From assembly GCF_001274635.1 (NCBI RefSeq), contig NZ_LBGV01000001.1, positions 868,001 to 932,000 of the forward strand: a stretch of DNA of 64,000 nucleotides. The letters run 5' to 3'. The DNA is from Persicobacter sp. CCB-QB2 (lineage in GTDB: Bacteria > Bacteroidota > Bacteroidia > Cytophagales > Cyclobacteriaceae). Made by a program: the position numbers and the translations under genes. The number at the start of each line of letters is the position of its first letter. Position 1 is the first letter of the stretch. Under the pieces are notes generated by a model that saw only the letters and a program-made list of their open reading frames with translations, was not told where the DNA came from and searched no databases. Below, piece after piece: positions 1 to 8,234 of this stretch.

Positions 1-1
1 T

Positions 2-112
2 GGCCGATTGGTTTTCCGTTTTGTAGAGGCCAAGCCAGATGCTAACTCCGGATTGATGGGCGTGCACTATATTAATATTAAACGAATGGTGGAGCCAGTG
101 CTGGAGCTGTAA
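2..112 (+). CDS. 3' end of an unidentified protein (partial)
   Basis: An open frame runs from the window edge to a TAA at 110-112 and encodes the last 36 residues of a protein ending in VEPVLEL. It is followed by a good terminator at 308-340, so it is probably the last gene of its transcript. I do not recognise the family from this short tail. No start is visible because the gene begins outside the window. Confidence 0.55.
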   Translation, partial: GRLVFRFVEAKPDANSGLMGVHYINIKRMVEPVLEL

Positions 113-307
113 GAGGTATTTGGAAAATAAAATTTGTATCGAATTCGAAGCATTGCAGAAGCGATATCCGGTTCTTTAGAAAGAAAAGCATCACAATTGT
201 TGAACGCTTTTAGCAGATTTATCGAAATGAGCTTGCTTCAGTAATTGTTGGGAAAATACAAATAGTGGGTCGGGCGAGGTGGCAATAGAAATAGGCCACT
301 TCACCAC

Positions 308-340
308 AGACTGCTTCTTCAAAGGGAGCAGTCTTTTTTT
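308..340 (+). terminator. Rho-independent terminator
   Basis: An 8-bp perfect stem (AGACTGCT / AGCAGTCT) with an 11-nt loop is followed by a T run. It lies downstream of the partial gene ending at 112. The 200 bases between them contain no other gene. Confidence 0.8.
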
Positions 341-560
341 CTTCGGAATTATTCACCACAGCATATATTAAAGCAATATATTAGTCCTAATAGCAATTGA
401 TTGCAGTTGATTTTCTTTGATTTTTTGTGGCCCCTATTGGGCTAAGCTTGCTTTCTTCTCCTTCATCGGCTTCGTTGGAAAAAAACTTGGAATAGGAAAA
501 ATCTATTTATTTTTCACCAATGCAGCTAAACGAGAATTTAAGTAGGCATAATTCAGGTTA
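341..560 (+). repeat. Family-1 inverted-repeat element (MITE-like), copy A
   Basis: Diverged copy of the dispersed ~220-bp element. The left terminal repeat (GAATTATTCACC) and the core (GGGCTAAGCTTGCTTTC, then the CTTCGTTGGAAAAAA segment) are recognisable, and the right terminal repeat reads CATAATTCAGGTTAT. The TAA stop codon of folA, read on the minus strand at 560-558, is made from the terminal repeat. The element therefore defines the end of that gene. Confidence 0.75.
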
Positions 561-1061
561 TATACGATCGTATATAGCAAATTCCATGGCGTGGGAGTGC
601 TGTTCATCTGCGGGGAAAAATTCGCTTTTGGATTTATGCCATTGATGGAGGTTCAATGGCGGGAAGAAGGCATCCGCTTTCGAAAAATTTCCATGCACAT
701 GGGTAAGGTAGAGCCTTTGCGTAATGGGCAGTGCAGCAGCATAGATTTGAGCCCCACCACCAATTAATACTTCCGGATAATGAGGTTGGAGGCTTTGGAT
801 CGCAGTTTCTATTTTAGTGTGGGATTGAAATCCATTCAGCTTAAATTGGGGATCCCGGCTAATGATCAGGTTCTGAATCCCTGAAAGCTCCATATCCGGA
901 GACAATGCCGTCTTCCGCCCCATAATCATTGGGCGGGAAGCGATCATGGATTTGAAAAAGGCGGTGTCTCTGGGCAGACTCCACGGTAATTTGTTATGCA
1001 CGCCAAGCTCGTGGTTTTGTCCTATAGCCGCGATAATGGAAATAGTGGGGAGTTTAGTCAT
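558..1061 (-). CDS. folA: Dihydrofolate reductase
   Basis: Reduces dihydrofolate to tetrahydrofolate with NADPH in the cytosol. The product is 167 aa, a normal length for bacterial DHFR. It shows the N-terminal ISIIAAIGQNHELGVHNKLPW block, the IMGRKT motif, the LIISRD strand and the VLIGGGAQIY motif that binds cofactor. The ATG at 1061 was chosen because the conserved sequence begins immediately after it. The longer open frame upstream is repeat DNA with no family similarity. The gene stands alone, and a family-1 element provides its stop codon and 3' flank. The C-terminus (EFAIYDRI) is about where DHFRs normally end, so function is probably intact. Confidence 0.92.
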   Translation of the reverse strand: MTKLPTISIIAAIGQNHELGVHNKLPWSLPRDTAFFKSMIASRPMIMGRKTALSPDMELSGIQNLIISRDPQFKLNGFQSHTKIETAIQSLQPHYPEVLIGGGAQIYAAALPITQRLYLTHVHGNFSKADAFFPPLNLHQWHKSKSEFFPADEQHSHAMEFAIYDRI

Positions 1062-1084
1062 GCAAATAAGATGAGTATTTTTTT

Positions 1085-1410
1085 CGAAAAGGTCAAGATG
1101 GTCTCTACGGCCCATTCCAGGGAATTTTGCAGTTGGTCTTTTGATGTTCACAAGGCTCGCTGTAACACTAAGGTCTGAGAGGTATTTGATCAACAAAATT
1201 CATTCACCCCAAAGGAGTGTTACAAAATAGCGATGGGTGAAAAACCATCGATACAGGTTCCCCTCTGTAACCCAAGCCTGAAGGGCTTGTATTATAAAGG
1301 AATAGAAGGGATGAATTTTAAGATGAGCATTTGGAGGAATTTCGATGTTATTTTGCTGAGCTGATGTGTTTCACTATAATTCGATTAACTCAACTAGCCT
1401 CGTTACGTGC
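1085..1410 (+). repeat. Family-3 long direct repeat, copy 1
   Basis: About 320 bp closely matching 3660-3965. Shared blocks include GGAATTTTGCAGTTGGTCTT, TGATGTTCACAAGGCTCGCT and AAGGAATAGAAGGGATGAAT. A shorter, more diverged copy is at 1590-1775. No coding function is visible. The rest of the 1062-1897 gap (1411-1590) also shows no convincing gene. Confidence 0.8.
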
Positions 1411-1589
1411 TTTAATCCCTCCGCGATAGGAGAGCAGCAGTATTGAACGAGATATGCCCGAAGAAAGTGGTGTTTAGGGGTTGAAAAATAGCGGCAAAAT
1501 TGGTTGATTTAAATGCCAATAAAAACCTAACCAAAAATTTGTCACCATGAGCGAAATTAATCAAATCCCACCTATTACGGAAGCAACAC

Positions 1590-1775
1590 CCAATTGTCGT
1601 ACGTCTTCGCACACGGAACTTCGGAGTCTAGCAGGGATGTTGCGCAGTGACTACGATCCTGTCCACGGAATTTAGCAGTTGGTCTTTTGATGCTCGAAGG
1701 GTTTATCGTAACCCTTAGATCCGGAAAGGATTATTGGGTCAGCAAATTTCACTTACCCCCTCTGTTCAAAGCAAC
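1590..1775 (+). repeat. Family-3 long direct repeat, partial copy 2
   Basis: Diverged partial copy matching the left part of copy 3 (3618-3780): CTTCGCACACGGAACTTC, then GACTACG, then GGAATTTAGCAGTTGGTC and TTTTGATG. It ends about 120 bp before the ATPase/nuclease gene, so that gene is bracketed by related repeats in direct orientation. Confidence 0.65.
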
Positions 1776-1897
1776 GCGCTTTAAACAAATCCAACAAAAA
1801 CGAAATCAAATCCGTCAAAGTGGTGATCGGCAACAGCGGGCCACTATTTTTTATCCCTTGGGGAAAAATGCTTAAATTGCCTTATAAAGCATGTAAC

Positions 1898-3583
1898 ATG
1901 AAAAGACTTCCCATCGGCCTATCCGATTTCAGACAAATCCGCAATGAAGATGCTTATTATATCGATAAGTCCCTCTTCATTGAGGAACTGATGCGAAATA
2001 ATGCGCAGACTTTATTGTTTCCGCGTCCGCGCCGTTTTGGGAAAACGCTCAATATGAGCATGCTGAGCTATTTTTTCGATATTGATCATGCAGAGGAGTA
2101 TCGGGATTGGTTTTCCGGCCTGGCTATTGAGCAATCGGAGGAATGGAAGCATCAGGGAAAGTACCCAGTGATTTTTTTGACGTTTAAGGATTTGAAGATG
2201 GGGAGTTTTGAGCTAGCCGTCTCCAAATTGAAAAAAGAATTAGGAAGGGATGTGGTTAGAAAATATGGCTATTTGTTTAGCTCTGATCAATTGGATGAAT
2301 TTGATAAAGAATATTTGTTGAACTTCCGAAAAGGAGCGGTGGATATTTTTGATCTCGAGGATTATTTAAGGGAGATCAGTAAAATGTTGGCGAAACACCA
2401 CGGTATCGCTCCCATACTCCTGATTGATGAATACGATGCGCCCATCCATGCGGCTTTCGAATATGGTTACTTGCCGGAGATGGTCGGTTTCATGCGGAAT
2501 TTTCTATCTGCCGGTTTTAAAGATAAAGATCTCATTACAAAAGGAGTGATCACCGGTATTCTGCGTGTTGCGAAAGAGGATATCTTTTCCGGTTTAAATA
2601 ATCTGGCGACTTATTCTATTTTGGATTACGAGTTTGCGGATAAGTTCGGGCTGACGCAGTCTGAAATCGACCAATTGTTGGATGATGCGGGCTATAGTGC
2701 AGACCGGCAAAAAGTGGCTGATTGGTACAACGGCTATACTTTTGGTCAGGTAGAAAAAATTTACAATCCATGGTCTATCCTGAATTTTGTTGCCCGTCAT
2801 GAAGAAGGACTCAAACCTTATTGGGTAAATACATCCTCCAACAAGTTGATTCAGGAGACTTTGCCCAAAATTGATGCGCCCGCCCAGGAGTTGCTTTTCG
2901 ATTTGTTGCAGGGTAAATCCGTGCGTGCCCGACTGGCTGATTTCATCATTTTTGAAGATTTACACAGTGGCGACTCCAAAGTAGTTTTAGGATTATTGAT
3001 ATTCAGCGGTTACCTCACCACGGACGGCACCGCCCTGGATCCGGGCCGACTGGAATACAAGCTTCGGGTGCCCAATGAGGAGATCCGCATCATGTATGAA
3101 ATGATGCTGGCAAGATATCTGAAGGCGAGTGAGAAGGTAACAGACAATGAATTGTTGATGGCCTTGCTGCAGCAAAAGCCCAAAACTTTTGCTGATGCCT
3201 TGAAAAGATATTTATTGCACTCCTTTAGTTTTTTCGATATCGGTACCAAAGGTTTTTTACCAGAAAAAATCTACCATGCTTTTATGCTGGGATTGATGGC
3301 GAATTTGAGTCAGGAATATCATGTTAAATCCAATCGGGAAAGTGGTTTGGGGCGGGCAGACCTGATCATTTATCCTAAAGATTCGAAGAACCAAAAAGGT
3401 TGGGTATTGGAATTCAAGAAGAAGACGCTTGATGATCCTGAAAGTCTGGAAGAACTCGCACAATCCGCCCTGGGTCAAATTCATGAGCAGCAGTATGTGA
3501 CTGAGTTAAATGGCCATGGGAAAACAGAAATCATGTGCATGGGCATTGCTTTTGACGGGAAGCAGGCGGCTTGTGCGTTTTGA
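1898..3583 (+). CDS. AAA-ATPase-like / PD-(D/E)XK nuclease-like protein (DUF1703 type)
   Basis: Belongs to the family with an N-terminal AAA-ATPase_like domain and a C-terminal PD-(D/E)XK (former DUF1703) domain. The start at 1898 gives the typical MKRLPIGLSDFRQIR opening. The P-loop is the family's variant RPRRFGKTL near residue 50, and Walker B is ILLIDEYDAPI near residue 180. A nuclease-like core, GRADLIIYP followed by WVLEFKKK, lies near residues 490-515 (D...ExK). The product is 561 aa. The biological role of the family is not established. It is common in multiple copies in Bacteroidota and gut anaerobes, and roles in defence or DNA maintenance are only guesses. The gene stands alone between direct repeats, which suggests movement or duplication as a cassette. 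Confidence 0.85.
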   Translation: MKRLPIGLSDFRQIRNEDAYYIDKSLFIEELMRNNAQTLLFPRPRRFGKTLNMSMLSYFFDIDHAEEYRDWFSGLAIEQSEEWKHQGKYPVIFLTFKDLKMGSFELAVSKLKKELGRDVVRKYGYLFSSDQLDEFDKEYLLNFRKGAVDIFDLEDYLREISKMLAKHHGIAPILLIDEYDAPIHAAFEYGYLPEMVGFMRNFLSAGFKDKDLITKGVITGILRVAKEDIFSGLNNLATYSILDYEFADKFGLTQSEIDQLLDDAGYSADRQKVADWYNGYTFGQVEKIYNPWSILNFVARHEEGLKPYWVNTSSNKLIQETLPKIDAPAQELLFDLLQGKSVRARLADFIIFEDLHSGDSKVVLGLLIFSGYLTTDGTALDPGRLEYKLRVPNEEIRIMYEMMLARYLKASEKVTDNELLMALLQQKPKTFADALKRYLLHSFSFFDIGTKGFLPEKIYHAFMLGLMANLSQEYHVKSNRESGLGRADLIIYPKDSKNQKGWVLEFKKKTLDDPESLEELAQSALGQIHEQQYVTELNGHGKTEIMCMGIAFDGKQAACAF

Positions 3584-3599
3584 GGAAAATGGGGCTCGT

Positions 3600-3970
3600 T
3601 GTAGAAATGCAGCTCGTAAGTCTTCGTACACCGAACTTCAGCCTTAGGTAGTAAATCAGCGCCGCGACTACGGCCAGTCCAGGGAATTTTGCAGTTTGTC
3701 TTTTGATGTTCACAAGGCTCGCTGTAACACTAAGGTCTTCGAGGTATTTAATTAACAAATTTCATTCACCCCAAAGGGTGATACTAAATAGCGACGGGTG
3801 GTCCCCCTGGTAACCCAAGCCTGAAGGGCTTGTACTATAAAGGAATAGAAGGGATGAATTTTAAGATGCGCATTTGGCGGAATCTCGATATTATTTTGCT
3901 GAGCGGTTGGGTCTCATTATGCCTCGATAAACTCAGCAAGGGTCGTTGTATACTTTAATCCCTTCTGAAC
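3600..3970 (+). repeat. Family-3 long direct repeat, copy 3
   Basis: About 370 bp downstream of the ATPase/nuclease gene. It combines the block seen at 1590-1775 and the block seen at 1085-1410, so it is the fullest copy in the window. It includes CCCAAGCCTGAAGGGCTTGT, a small imperfect palindrome also present in copy 1. The 3584-4040 gap contains nothing else that I can identify. Confidence 0.8.
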
Positions 3971-4040
3971 TCTTTTTAGAGGTTGGCGGCTTGTTCGGTT
4001 GGAAAAGTTTATATTAAGGTCAAACCAAAAGCATAAATTA

Positions 4041-4145
4041 ATGTCGGGCAGATCTATAGGTAAAGCTTTATTGGGTATGTTGATAGGTTTGATATTATTT
4101 TCTATATACCAAAATAGCCCAAGGGAAGTCGGTTTGTTTTCGTAG
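4041..4145 (+). CDS. Possible 34-aa membrane peptide
   Basis: ATG at 4041 to TAG at 4143-4145. The product opens MSGRSIGKALLGMLIGLILF and has one hydrophobic stretch at residues 8-22 followed by a short polar tail. No family is recognised, and there is no ribosome-binding evidence in a genome of this type. It could be spurious. It is listed because the hydrophobic pattern is clear and the region otherwise lacks genes. Confidence 0.3.
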   Translation: MSGRSIGKALLGMLIGLILFSIYQNSPREVGLFS

Positions 4146-4240
4146 AAGACCCCTTTGCCACCTCCATGAATGGTGAAAATTGTGACTCATTTCTCGGCGT
4201 ATTTCACCCTCATATAAAAAAGAAAAAAGTAACCAATAAG

Positions 4241-4489
4241 ATGTTTCTGCTGGGGCTGTTTTTCAGAGGCTTGTTGAGCCAGTGCGATAGTTCTTGTGCG
4301 GAACCAGTATTTATGCAAGCAAGAGCAAAGGCACTTATTTTGTATAAAAATTCAGCAGATACTATTTGTTATGGTCCATTTCATGGATACTATAAAAATG
4401 GGGATTACTTTAATAATGATCAATTCAAAGCAGTATTAGTGAAGGAGGTTTGGAATGATGATTGGTCAATTATCGAAAAAATGGAGTGA
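4241..4489 (+). CDS. Hypothetical small lipoprotein
   Basis: From the ATG at 4241 the frame encodes 82 aa beginning MFLLGLFFRGLLSQCDSSC. A short hydrophobic stretch ends at a cysteine, a weak lipobox (L-S-Q-C). The remainder is polar, with an aromatic-rich segment (CYGPFHGYYKNGDYF). An upstream in-frame ATG at 4166 would add 25 unrelated residues and is less likely. No family is recognised. Its neighbours (a repeat upstream, a GC-rich stretch downstream) give no functional hint. Confidence 0.4.
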   Translation: MFLLGLFFRGLLSQCDSSCAEPVFMQARAKALILYKNSADTICYGPFHGYYKNGDYFNNDQFKAVLVKEVWNDDWSIIEKME

Positions 4490-4589
4490 TCAAGTCCTCC
4501 TGCGGGCTTTTGTTTAGGGGGCTATAATCGTTAGATTGAAGCTGAATTTTGCGGAATGAGATGGAAAAGGGATGGAGCGGGTTTGTTTG

Positions 4590-4668
4590 AACCACAGCGG
4601 GCCGATAGCCCGATGGGGTGAGCCGCGAGAGCCCGACGGCGCGTCTAAGCGCGGCGATTTCCCCAAAA
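4590..4668. other. Short GC-rich structured stretch
   Basis: About 75 bp far more GC-rich than the surroundings, with several small hairpin-capable blocks (GGGCCGATAGCCC, and GGCGCG with CGCGGCG). It lies between the hypothetical lipoprotein gene and the M13 peptidase terminator. Its function is unknown. It could be a remnant of a mobile or REP-like sequence. Confidence 0.3.
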
Positions 4669-4670
4669 CA

Positions 4671-4701
4671 AAAAAAGCGCCCTCTGCTGAAGACGCTTTT
4701 T
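4671..4701 (-). terminator. Terminator of the M13 peptidase gene
   Basis: AAAAAGCG pairs with CGCTTTTT around a 14-nt loop, 23 bp past the peptidase stop codon. The A and T flanks would let it work in both directions. Confidence 0.75.
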
Positions 4702-4723
4702 GTAATCTAATATTTTGGGATGC

Positions 4724-6784
4724 TTACCAGATGACGATACGATCTTTACGTACCATAGGGGCATCATCTTTCAAATCGAATGCTTCCTGGAATGGAGGGA
4801 AGTTGCCCAATGGGCCAATTGCACGGAAGAAACCAGGAGAGTGAGGATCCGTCATCACTTGCTGACGCAAAGCTTCATCACGAGATTTAGTTCTCCAAAC
4901 AGTTGCCCAAGACAAGAAGAAACGCTGCTCTGGCGAATAACCGTCAATCGCATCAGGACGACCATTTTTCTCCAAATCTTTCACCATGGCATTATAAGCC
5001 AAAGTTACGCCACCTAAATCGGCAATGTTTTCACCCAAAGTCAAACGACCGTTCACATGTACGGAATCCAATACGGTGTAAGCATCATACTGCTCCACCA
5101 CCTTATTGGCCAAAGCGTCAAAACGCTCACCATCTTCTTCCGTCCACCAGTCATTTTGGTTACCGTTGGCATCGTACTTACGACCCTGATCATCAAAACC
5201 GTGGGTGATTTCGTGACCGATTACTGCTCCGATACCACCATAGTTCACGGCTTTATCCGCTTTGTAGTCGTAGAAAGGAGGCTGCAAAATTGCGGCCGGG
5301 AATACGATTTCGTTATTGGTTGGGCTGTAATAAGCATTTACCGTTTGTGGTGTCATGCCCCATTTGCTCTTATCTACCGGCTTACCCAGGTCATTCAACA
5401 TATCATAGTAGTCGAATTTGTTGGAGTTGATGATGGTTTGCAAGAAGGAAGTTTGGTCGATTTCCAAATCAGCATAAGACTTCCATTTGTCAGGATATCC
5501 AATTTTTACATTGATATTTGCCAATTTTTCCTGCGCTTTTGCTTTGGTGTCGTCACCCATCCACTCCAATTTGGTGATGCGCTCGCCCAATACTTCACGT
5601 ACGTTCTCGATCATGGCCGCCAACATGCTCTTAGCTTCCTCAGGGAAAACTTCTTTCACATAGATCTGACCAAAGCCTTCACCAGCTACACCATTAACCG
5701 TGGTTAACATGCGCTTCCAACGTGGACGCATTTCCTGAGCTCCACTTAATTTCTTACCGTAGAAGTCGAAGTTCAGGGCTACAAATTCTGAATCAAGATA
5801 TGCAGCGAAAGTATTGATCGCTTTGAATTCGAAATAAGCCTTGATGGTTTCCAAATCAGCACCAGCCAATACTTTGGAAAGGTTTACAAAATAATCAGGC
5901 TGTGTTACCACTACCTCCGGTACAAGATTTACCGGCACATCTCCGGCTTTCAAATATTTGATCACATCAAAGCTTGCGAAAGATTGATCAAAATCCTTCG
6001 TGCTCATTTTATTATAAGTCAATTCAGGATTACGCATTTTAGCTCGATCCCAGGAGATTTTTGCCATCTCTGTTTCGAAAGCCAAAATAGTTTGTGCCTC
6101 TGTTTTTGCTTTTGCCTCCTCTTCGCCCAATTTCATGAATACATCGGTGATGTACTGCACATAGGCATCACGAATACCGGCGAAAGGCTCACCATCTTTT
6201 AAATAGTAATCTTTGTCAGGCAAAGACAAGCCCCCTTGTGAGAAATAATAAGTAGTGGCCTGAGAATTTTTACGGTCGGTATATACATAATCGCCGAAAA
6301 GTCCACCAACACCTACAATGTTCAATTCCCCCATTAGCTGAGACAAATCTGCTTTGCTCTTCAAGCCACGGATTTTATCAAAAATAGGCTGTAATTTTTC
6401 TGTTCCGGCATTTTCAATAGCCGCAGAGTCCATACCCAATTGGTACACCTGTAGCGCCTTTAATTGATCTCCTGAAAATTGATCAATGTTCTCCAACGCT
6501 TTTTTCATGATGCGCTGCTGAGCGGCGATATTACGGTCACGTAATTCGTTGAATGCCCCCCAACGGGTTTGATCATCCGGAATTTCCGTGATTTTGTCCC
6601 ATCCGCCATTGGCGAAGTGATAGAAATCTTCCCCCGGGTGAACGTGGGCGTCCATATTTTTAGGATCAATACCATGGACTTCAGCATCAGCCGTAGCAGC
6701 TTGCTGTTTTTCTTTAGAATCACAGGAAATTAGTGCTGCAGAAAGTGCAACGGCCATACCTGCTGACAAGAATTTTTTATTCAT
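4724..6784 (-). CDS. M13-family zinc metallopeptidase (PepO/neprilysin type), lipoprotein
   Basis: Oligopeptide-cleaving zinc endopeptidase, 686 aa, the usual family length. The N-terminus is a lipoprotein signal ending ALISC (Cys21), so it is membrane-anchored outside the cytoplasm. The long N-terminal M13 domain is followed by the catalytic domain. The NAYYSPTNNEIVFPAAILQP block (about 485-502) precedes GHEITHGFDDQGR, where HEITH (524-528) supplies two zinc ligands and the catalytic Glu. The third ligand lies in GENIADLGG (about 585). The conserved C-terminal RFFLSWATVWR segment is present. It is monocistronic with its own terminator. It probably releases amino acids from peptides in the periplasm or at the cell surface. 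Confidence 0.93.
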   Translation of the reverse strand: MNKKFLSAGMAVALSAALISCDSKEKQQAATADAEVHGIDPKNMDAHVHPGEDFYHFANGGWDKITEIPDDQTRWGAFNELRDRNIAAQQRIMKKALENIDQFSGDQLKALQVYQLGMDSAAIENAGTEKLQPIFDKIRGLKSKADLSQLMGELNIVGVGGLFGDYVYTDRKNSQATTYYFSQGGLSLPDKDYYLKDGEPFAGIRDAYVQYITDVFMKLGEEEAKAKTEAQTILAFETEMAKISWDRAKMRNPELTYNKMSTKDFDQSFASFDVIKYLKAGDVPVNLVPEVVVTQPDYFVNLSKVLAGADLETIKAYFEFKAINTFAAYLDSEFVALNFDFYGKKLSGAQEMRPRWKRMLTTVNGVAGEGFGQIYVKEVFPEEAKSMLAAMIENVREVLGERITKLEWMGDDTKAKAQEKLANINVKIGYPDKWKSYADLEIDQTSFLQTIINSNKFDYYDMLNDLGKPVDKSKWGMTPQTVNAYYSPTNNEIVFPAAILQPPFYDYKADKAVNYGGIGAVIGHEITHGFDDQGRKYDANGNQNDWWTEEDGERFDALANKVVEQYDAYTVLDSVHVNGRLTLGENIADLGGVTLAYNAMVKDLEKNGRPDAIDGYSPEQRFFLSWATVWRTKSRDEALRQQVMTDPHSPGFFRAIGPLGNFPPFQEAFDLKDDAPMVRKDRIVIW

Positions 6785-6990
6785 AATGAAAAGATAAGTT
6801 TCAAATCGAGCTGGAAAAATAGCATTTATAACAAAAACATACCCTCAATATTTGATAAGCGGAAATATATCGAGGGTATCGGCAACTTGAAATATTGACA
6901 AACGGTTAAATTCATACAAATGTACTTTGTAATCGGTTTTCTTTCGTATTCCGGTTGATTCGATTTAAAAAACCAGAGCAGAAATATCTT

Positions 6991-7461
6991 ATGGCTAGAG
7001 CAAATTTAAAGCTGGTGGACTGCATCAGAAAGGCAGCTACCAAAATTGAAAATGAAGGGAATTACCAATGGGGGCATATGGGCGGTTGTAATTGTGGACA
7101 TTTGGCGCAAGAGATTACTCACTTAAGTGCCAAAGATATCCATCAATACGCTTTGGCGAATCGCACTGAGGGTGATTGGTCGGAACAAACTGCTGCATTT
7201 TGTCCTACTTCCGGCTATCCTATGGATATGGTGATCTCCATGATGCTCGATGCGGGATTGGATATTTCGGACCTCAAACATTTGGAAAAATTATCCAATC
7301 CGGAAATTTTGAAAGGTTTACCTGCAGAAAGCCATTACCTGAAACATAACCGTAAAGAGGATGTGGTTTTGTATATGCGAATTTGGGCGAATCAGCTGGA
7401 AGAAAAATTGTTAGGTAATATTTCAGTAAAAATTGAAGAAATCCAGATGGAATCGGTTTAA
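6991..7461 (+). CDS. Conserved hypothetical protein with CNCGH motif
   Basis: 156 aa from the ATG at 6991. The in-frame ATG at 6955 adds 12 residues and is less likely. The striking part is GHMGGCNCGHLAQEIT (about residues 30-45), a Cys/His cluster that could bind metal. No signal peptide or membrane segment is seen. The C-terminal half is mixed-charge, apparently helical. I recognise it only as a protein type seen in Bacteroidota and do not know its function. It is followed by two more small uncharacterised genes, but terminators and a separate promoter make a single operon unlikely. Confidence 0.75.
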   Translation: MARANLKLVDCIRKAATKIENEGNYQWGHMGGCNCGHLAQEITHLSAKDIHQYALANRTEGDWSEQTAAFCPTSGYPMDMVISMMLDAGLDISDLKHLEKLSNPEILKGLPAESHYLKHNRKEDVVLYMRIWANQLEEKLLGNISVKIEEIQMESV

Positions 7462-7562
7462 AATGGGGATTTTTATGATAGGTTGAATTAAAAATTGATG
7501 ATTAGGAAGGATGGGTTTCAGTCCAATTCGTTATTAAAGTGTAACTAATCAAATCCTAACCT

Positions 7563-7721
7563 ATGGAAGCTGAAAATTTACCATTTGAAACACGCCCACT
7601 AGAAAATATCGACCCTCAACCTGCTCCAAGACAGCGAGTGCTGCGAGATGTTCAAGATGAAAACCTAGACAGTTTGATGGACGATCTTTTTAAAGATATG
7701 GGATATGAATTTGAAGAGTAA
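7563..7721 (+). CDS. Small acidic hypothetical protein (52 aa)
   Basis: ATG at 7563 to TAA at 7719-7721. The product is short and acidic, with a proline-rich N-terminal half (RPLENIDPQPAP) and an acidic C-terminus (SLMDDLFKDMGYEFEE). A strong terminator directly follows, which supports expression of a real gene. No family is recognised. The pattern suggests a small soluble adaptor-like protein, but that is a guess. Confidence 0.55.
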   Translation: MEAENLPFETRPLENIDPQPAPRQRVLRDVQDENLDSLMDDLFKDMGYEFEE

Positions 7722-7730
7722 AGATGATGA

Positions 7731-7757
7731 AAAACCGGCCTAGTGTCGGTTTTTTTT
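7731..7757 (+). terminator. Rho-independent terminator
   Basis: AAAACCG and CGGTTTTTTTT flank a 9-nt loop, 10 bp after the stop of the 52-aa gene. The T tract runs into the -33 element of the next promoter. Confidence 0.8.
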
Positions 7758-7787
7758 GTGAATACTATTTTCCTATGTGTATCTTTG
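7756..7787 (+). promoter_or_regulatory. Bacteroidota-type promoter for the 89-aa gene
   Basis: TTG at 7756-7758, a 21-nt spacer and TATCTTTG at 7780-7787. This fits the Bacteroidota sigma-ABfr consensus TTG-N19-21-TAnnTTTG exactly. It ends 21 nt before the ATG at 7809, which implies a very short leader. Confidence 0.75.
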
Positions 7788-7808
7788 GAAAAATAAGCAA
7801 CAGAAATC

Positions 7809-8078
7809 ATGGCGAAGAAATCTTCAAATATTGTCAATCGTTATTTTATCAATGAATTTGGGGCCTACAAAGTATTGGTGCAGGTGAATCCTGTGACTTT
7901 AGAGGGCCTTGAGCTGATTGTGCATCCCGATAACCGAATCGAAAAAACGGAAATGGAATTTGATGAGGAGATTTATGATGATTTGGCTGAGGATAAATTT
8001 GAAGAAACCAATGGCTTAGCCTTCAATTTATATTTGAGCCAAAGTGAGGGAGAATTACCGGCAGGTGAGGGAGAATAA
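7809..8078 (+). CDS. Conserved small hypothetical protein (89 aa)
   Basis: Soluble 89-aa product, MAKKSSNIVNRYFINEFGAY at the start. The middle is strand-rich (YKVLVQVNPVTLEGLELIVHP) and the C-terminus is strongly acidic (EMEFDEEIYDDLAED). It has its own consensus promoter at 7756-7787 and a terminator at 8104-8137, so it is an independent, probably well-expressed unit. I cannot assign a function. Confidence 0.75.
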   Translation: MAKKSSNIVNRYFINEFGAYKVLVQVNPVTLEGLELIVHPDNRIEKTEMEFDEEIYDDLAEDKFEETNGLAFNLYLSQSEGELPAGEGE

Positions 8079-8103
8079 TGCAATATTGAATAATGATAAT
8101 ATG

Positions 8104-8137
8104 AAAGCAGTTAAATTCGTTTTGACTGCTTTTTTTA
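8104..8137 (+). terminator. Rho-independent terminator
   Basis: AAAGCAGT pairs with ACTGCTTT around a 13-nt loop, followed by a T run. It begins 26 bp after the stop of the 89-aa gene. Confidence 0.8.
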
Positions 8138-8234
8138 TGGATTTTTCCGATAAGATGATCGAATTTTTCCGTTTCTAAATCTTTCTAATTCTATATATCA
8201 TTGTGAAGTTGATTGATGAAACAAAACAATAGCC

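Noticed and set aside
1687..1875. A 62-codon frame ahead of the ATPase/nuclease gene
   Set aside because: It is read largely from the family-3 repeat and lacks coding character.
1898..3583. Calling the AAA-ATPase/PD-(D/E)XK gene a proven anti-phage system
   Set aside because: The domains are compatible with defence, but no partner gene or established function supports that; only the repeat arrangement is reported.
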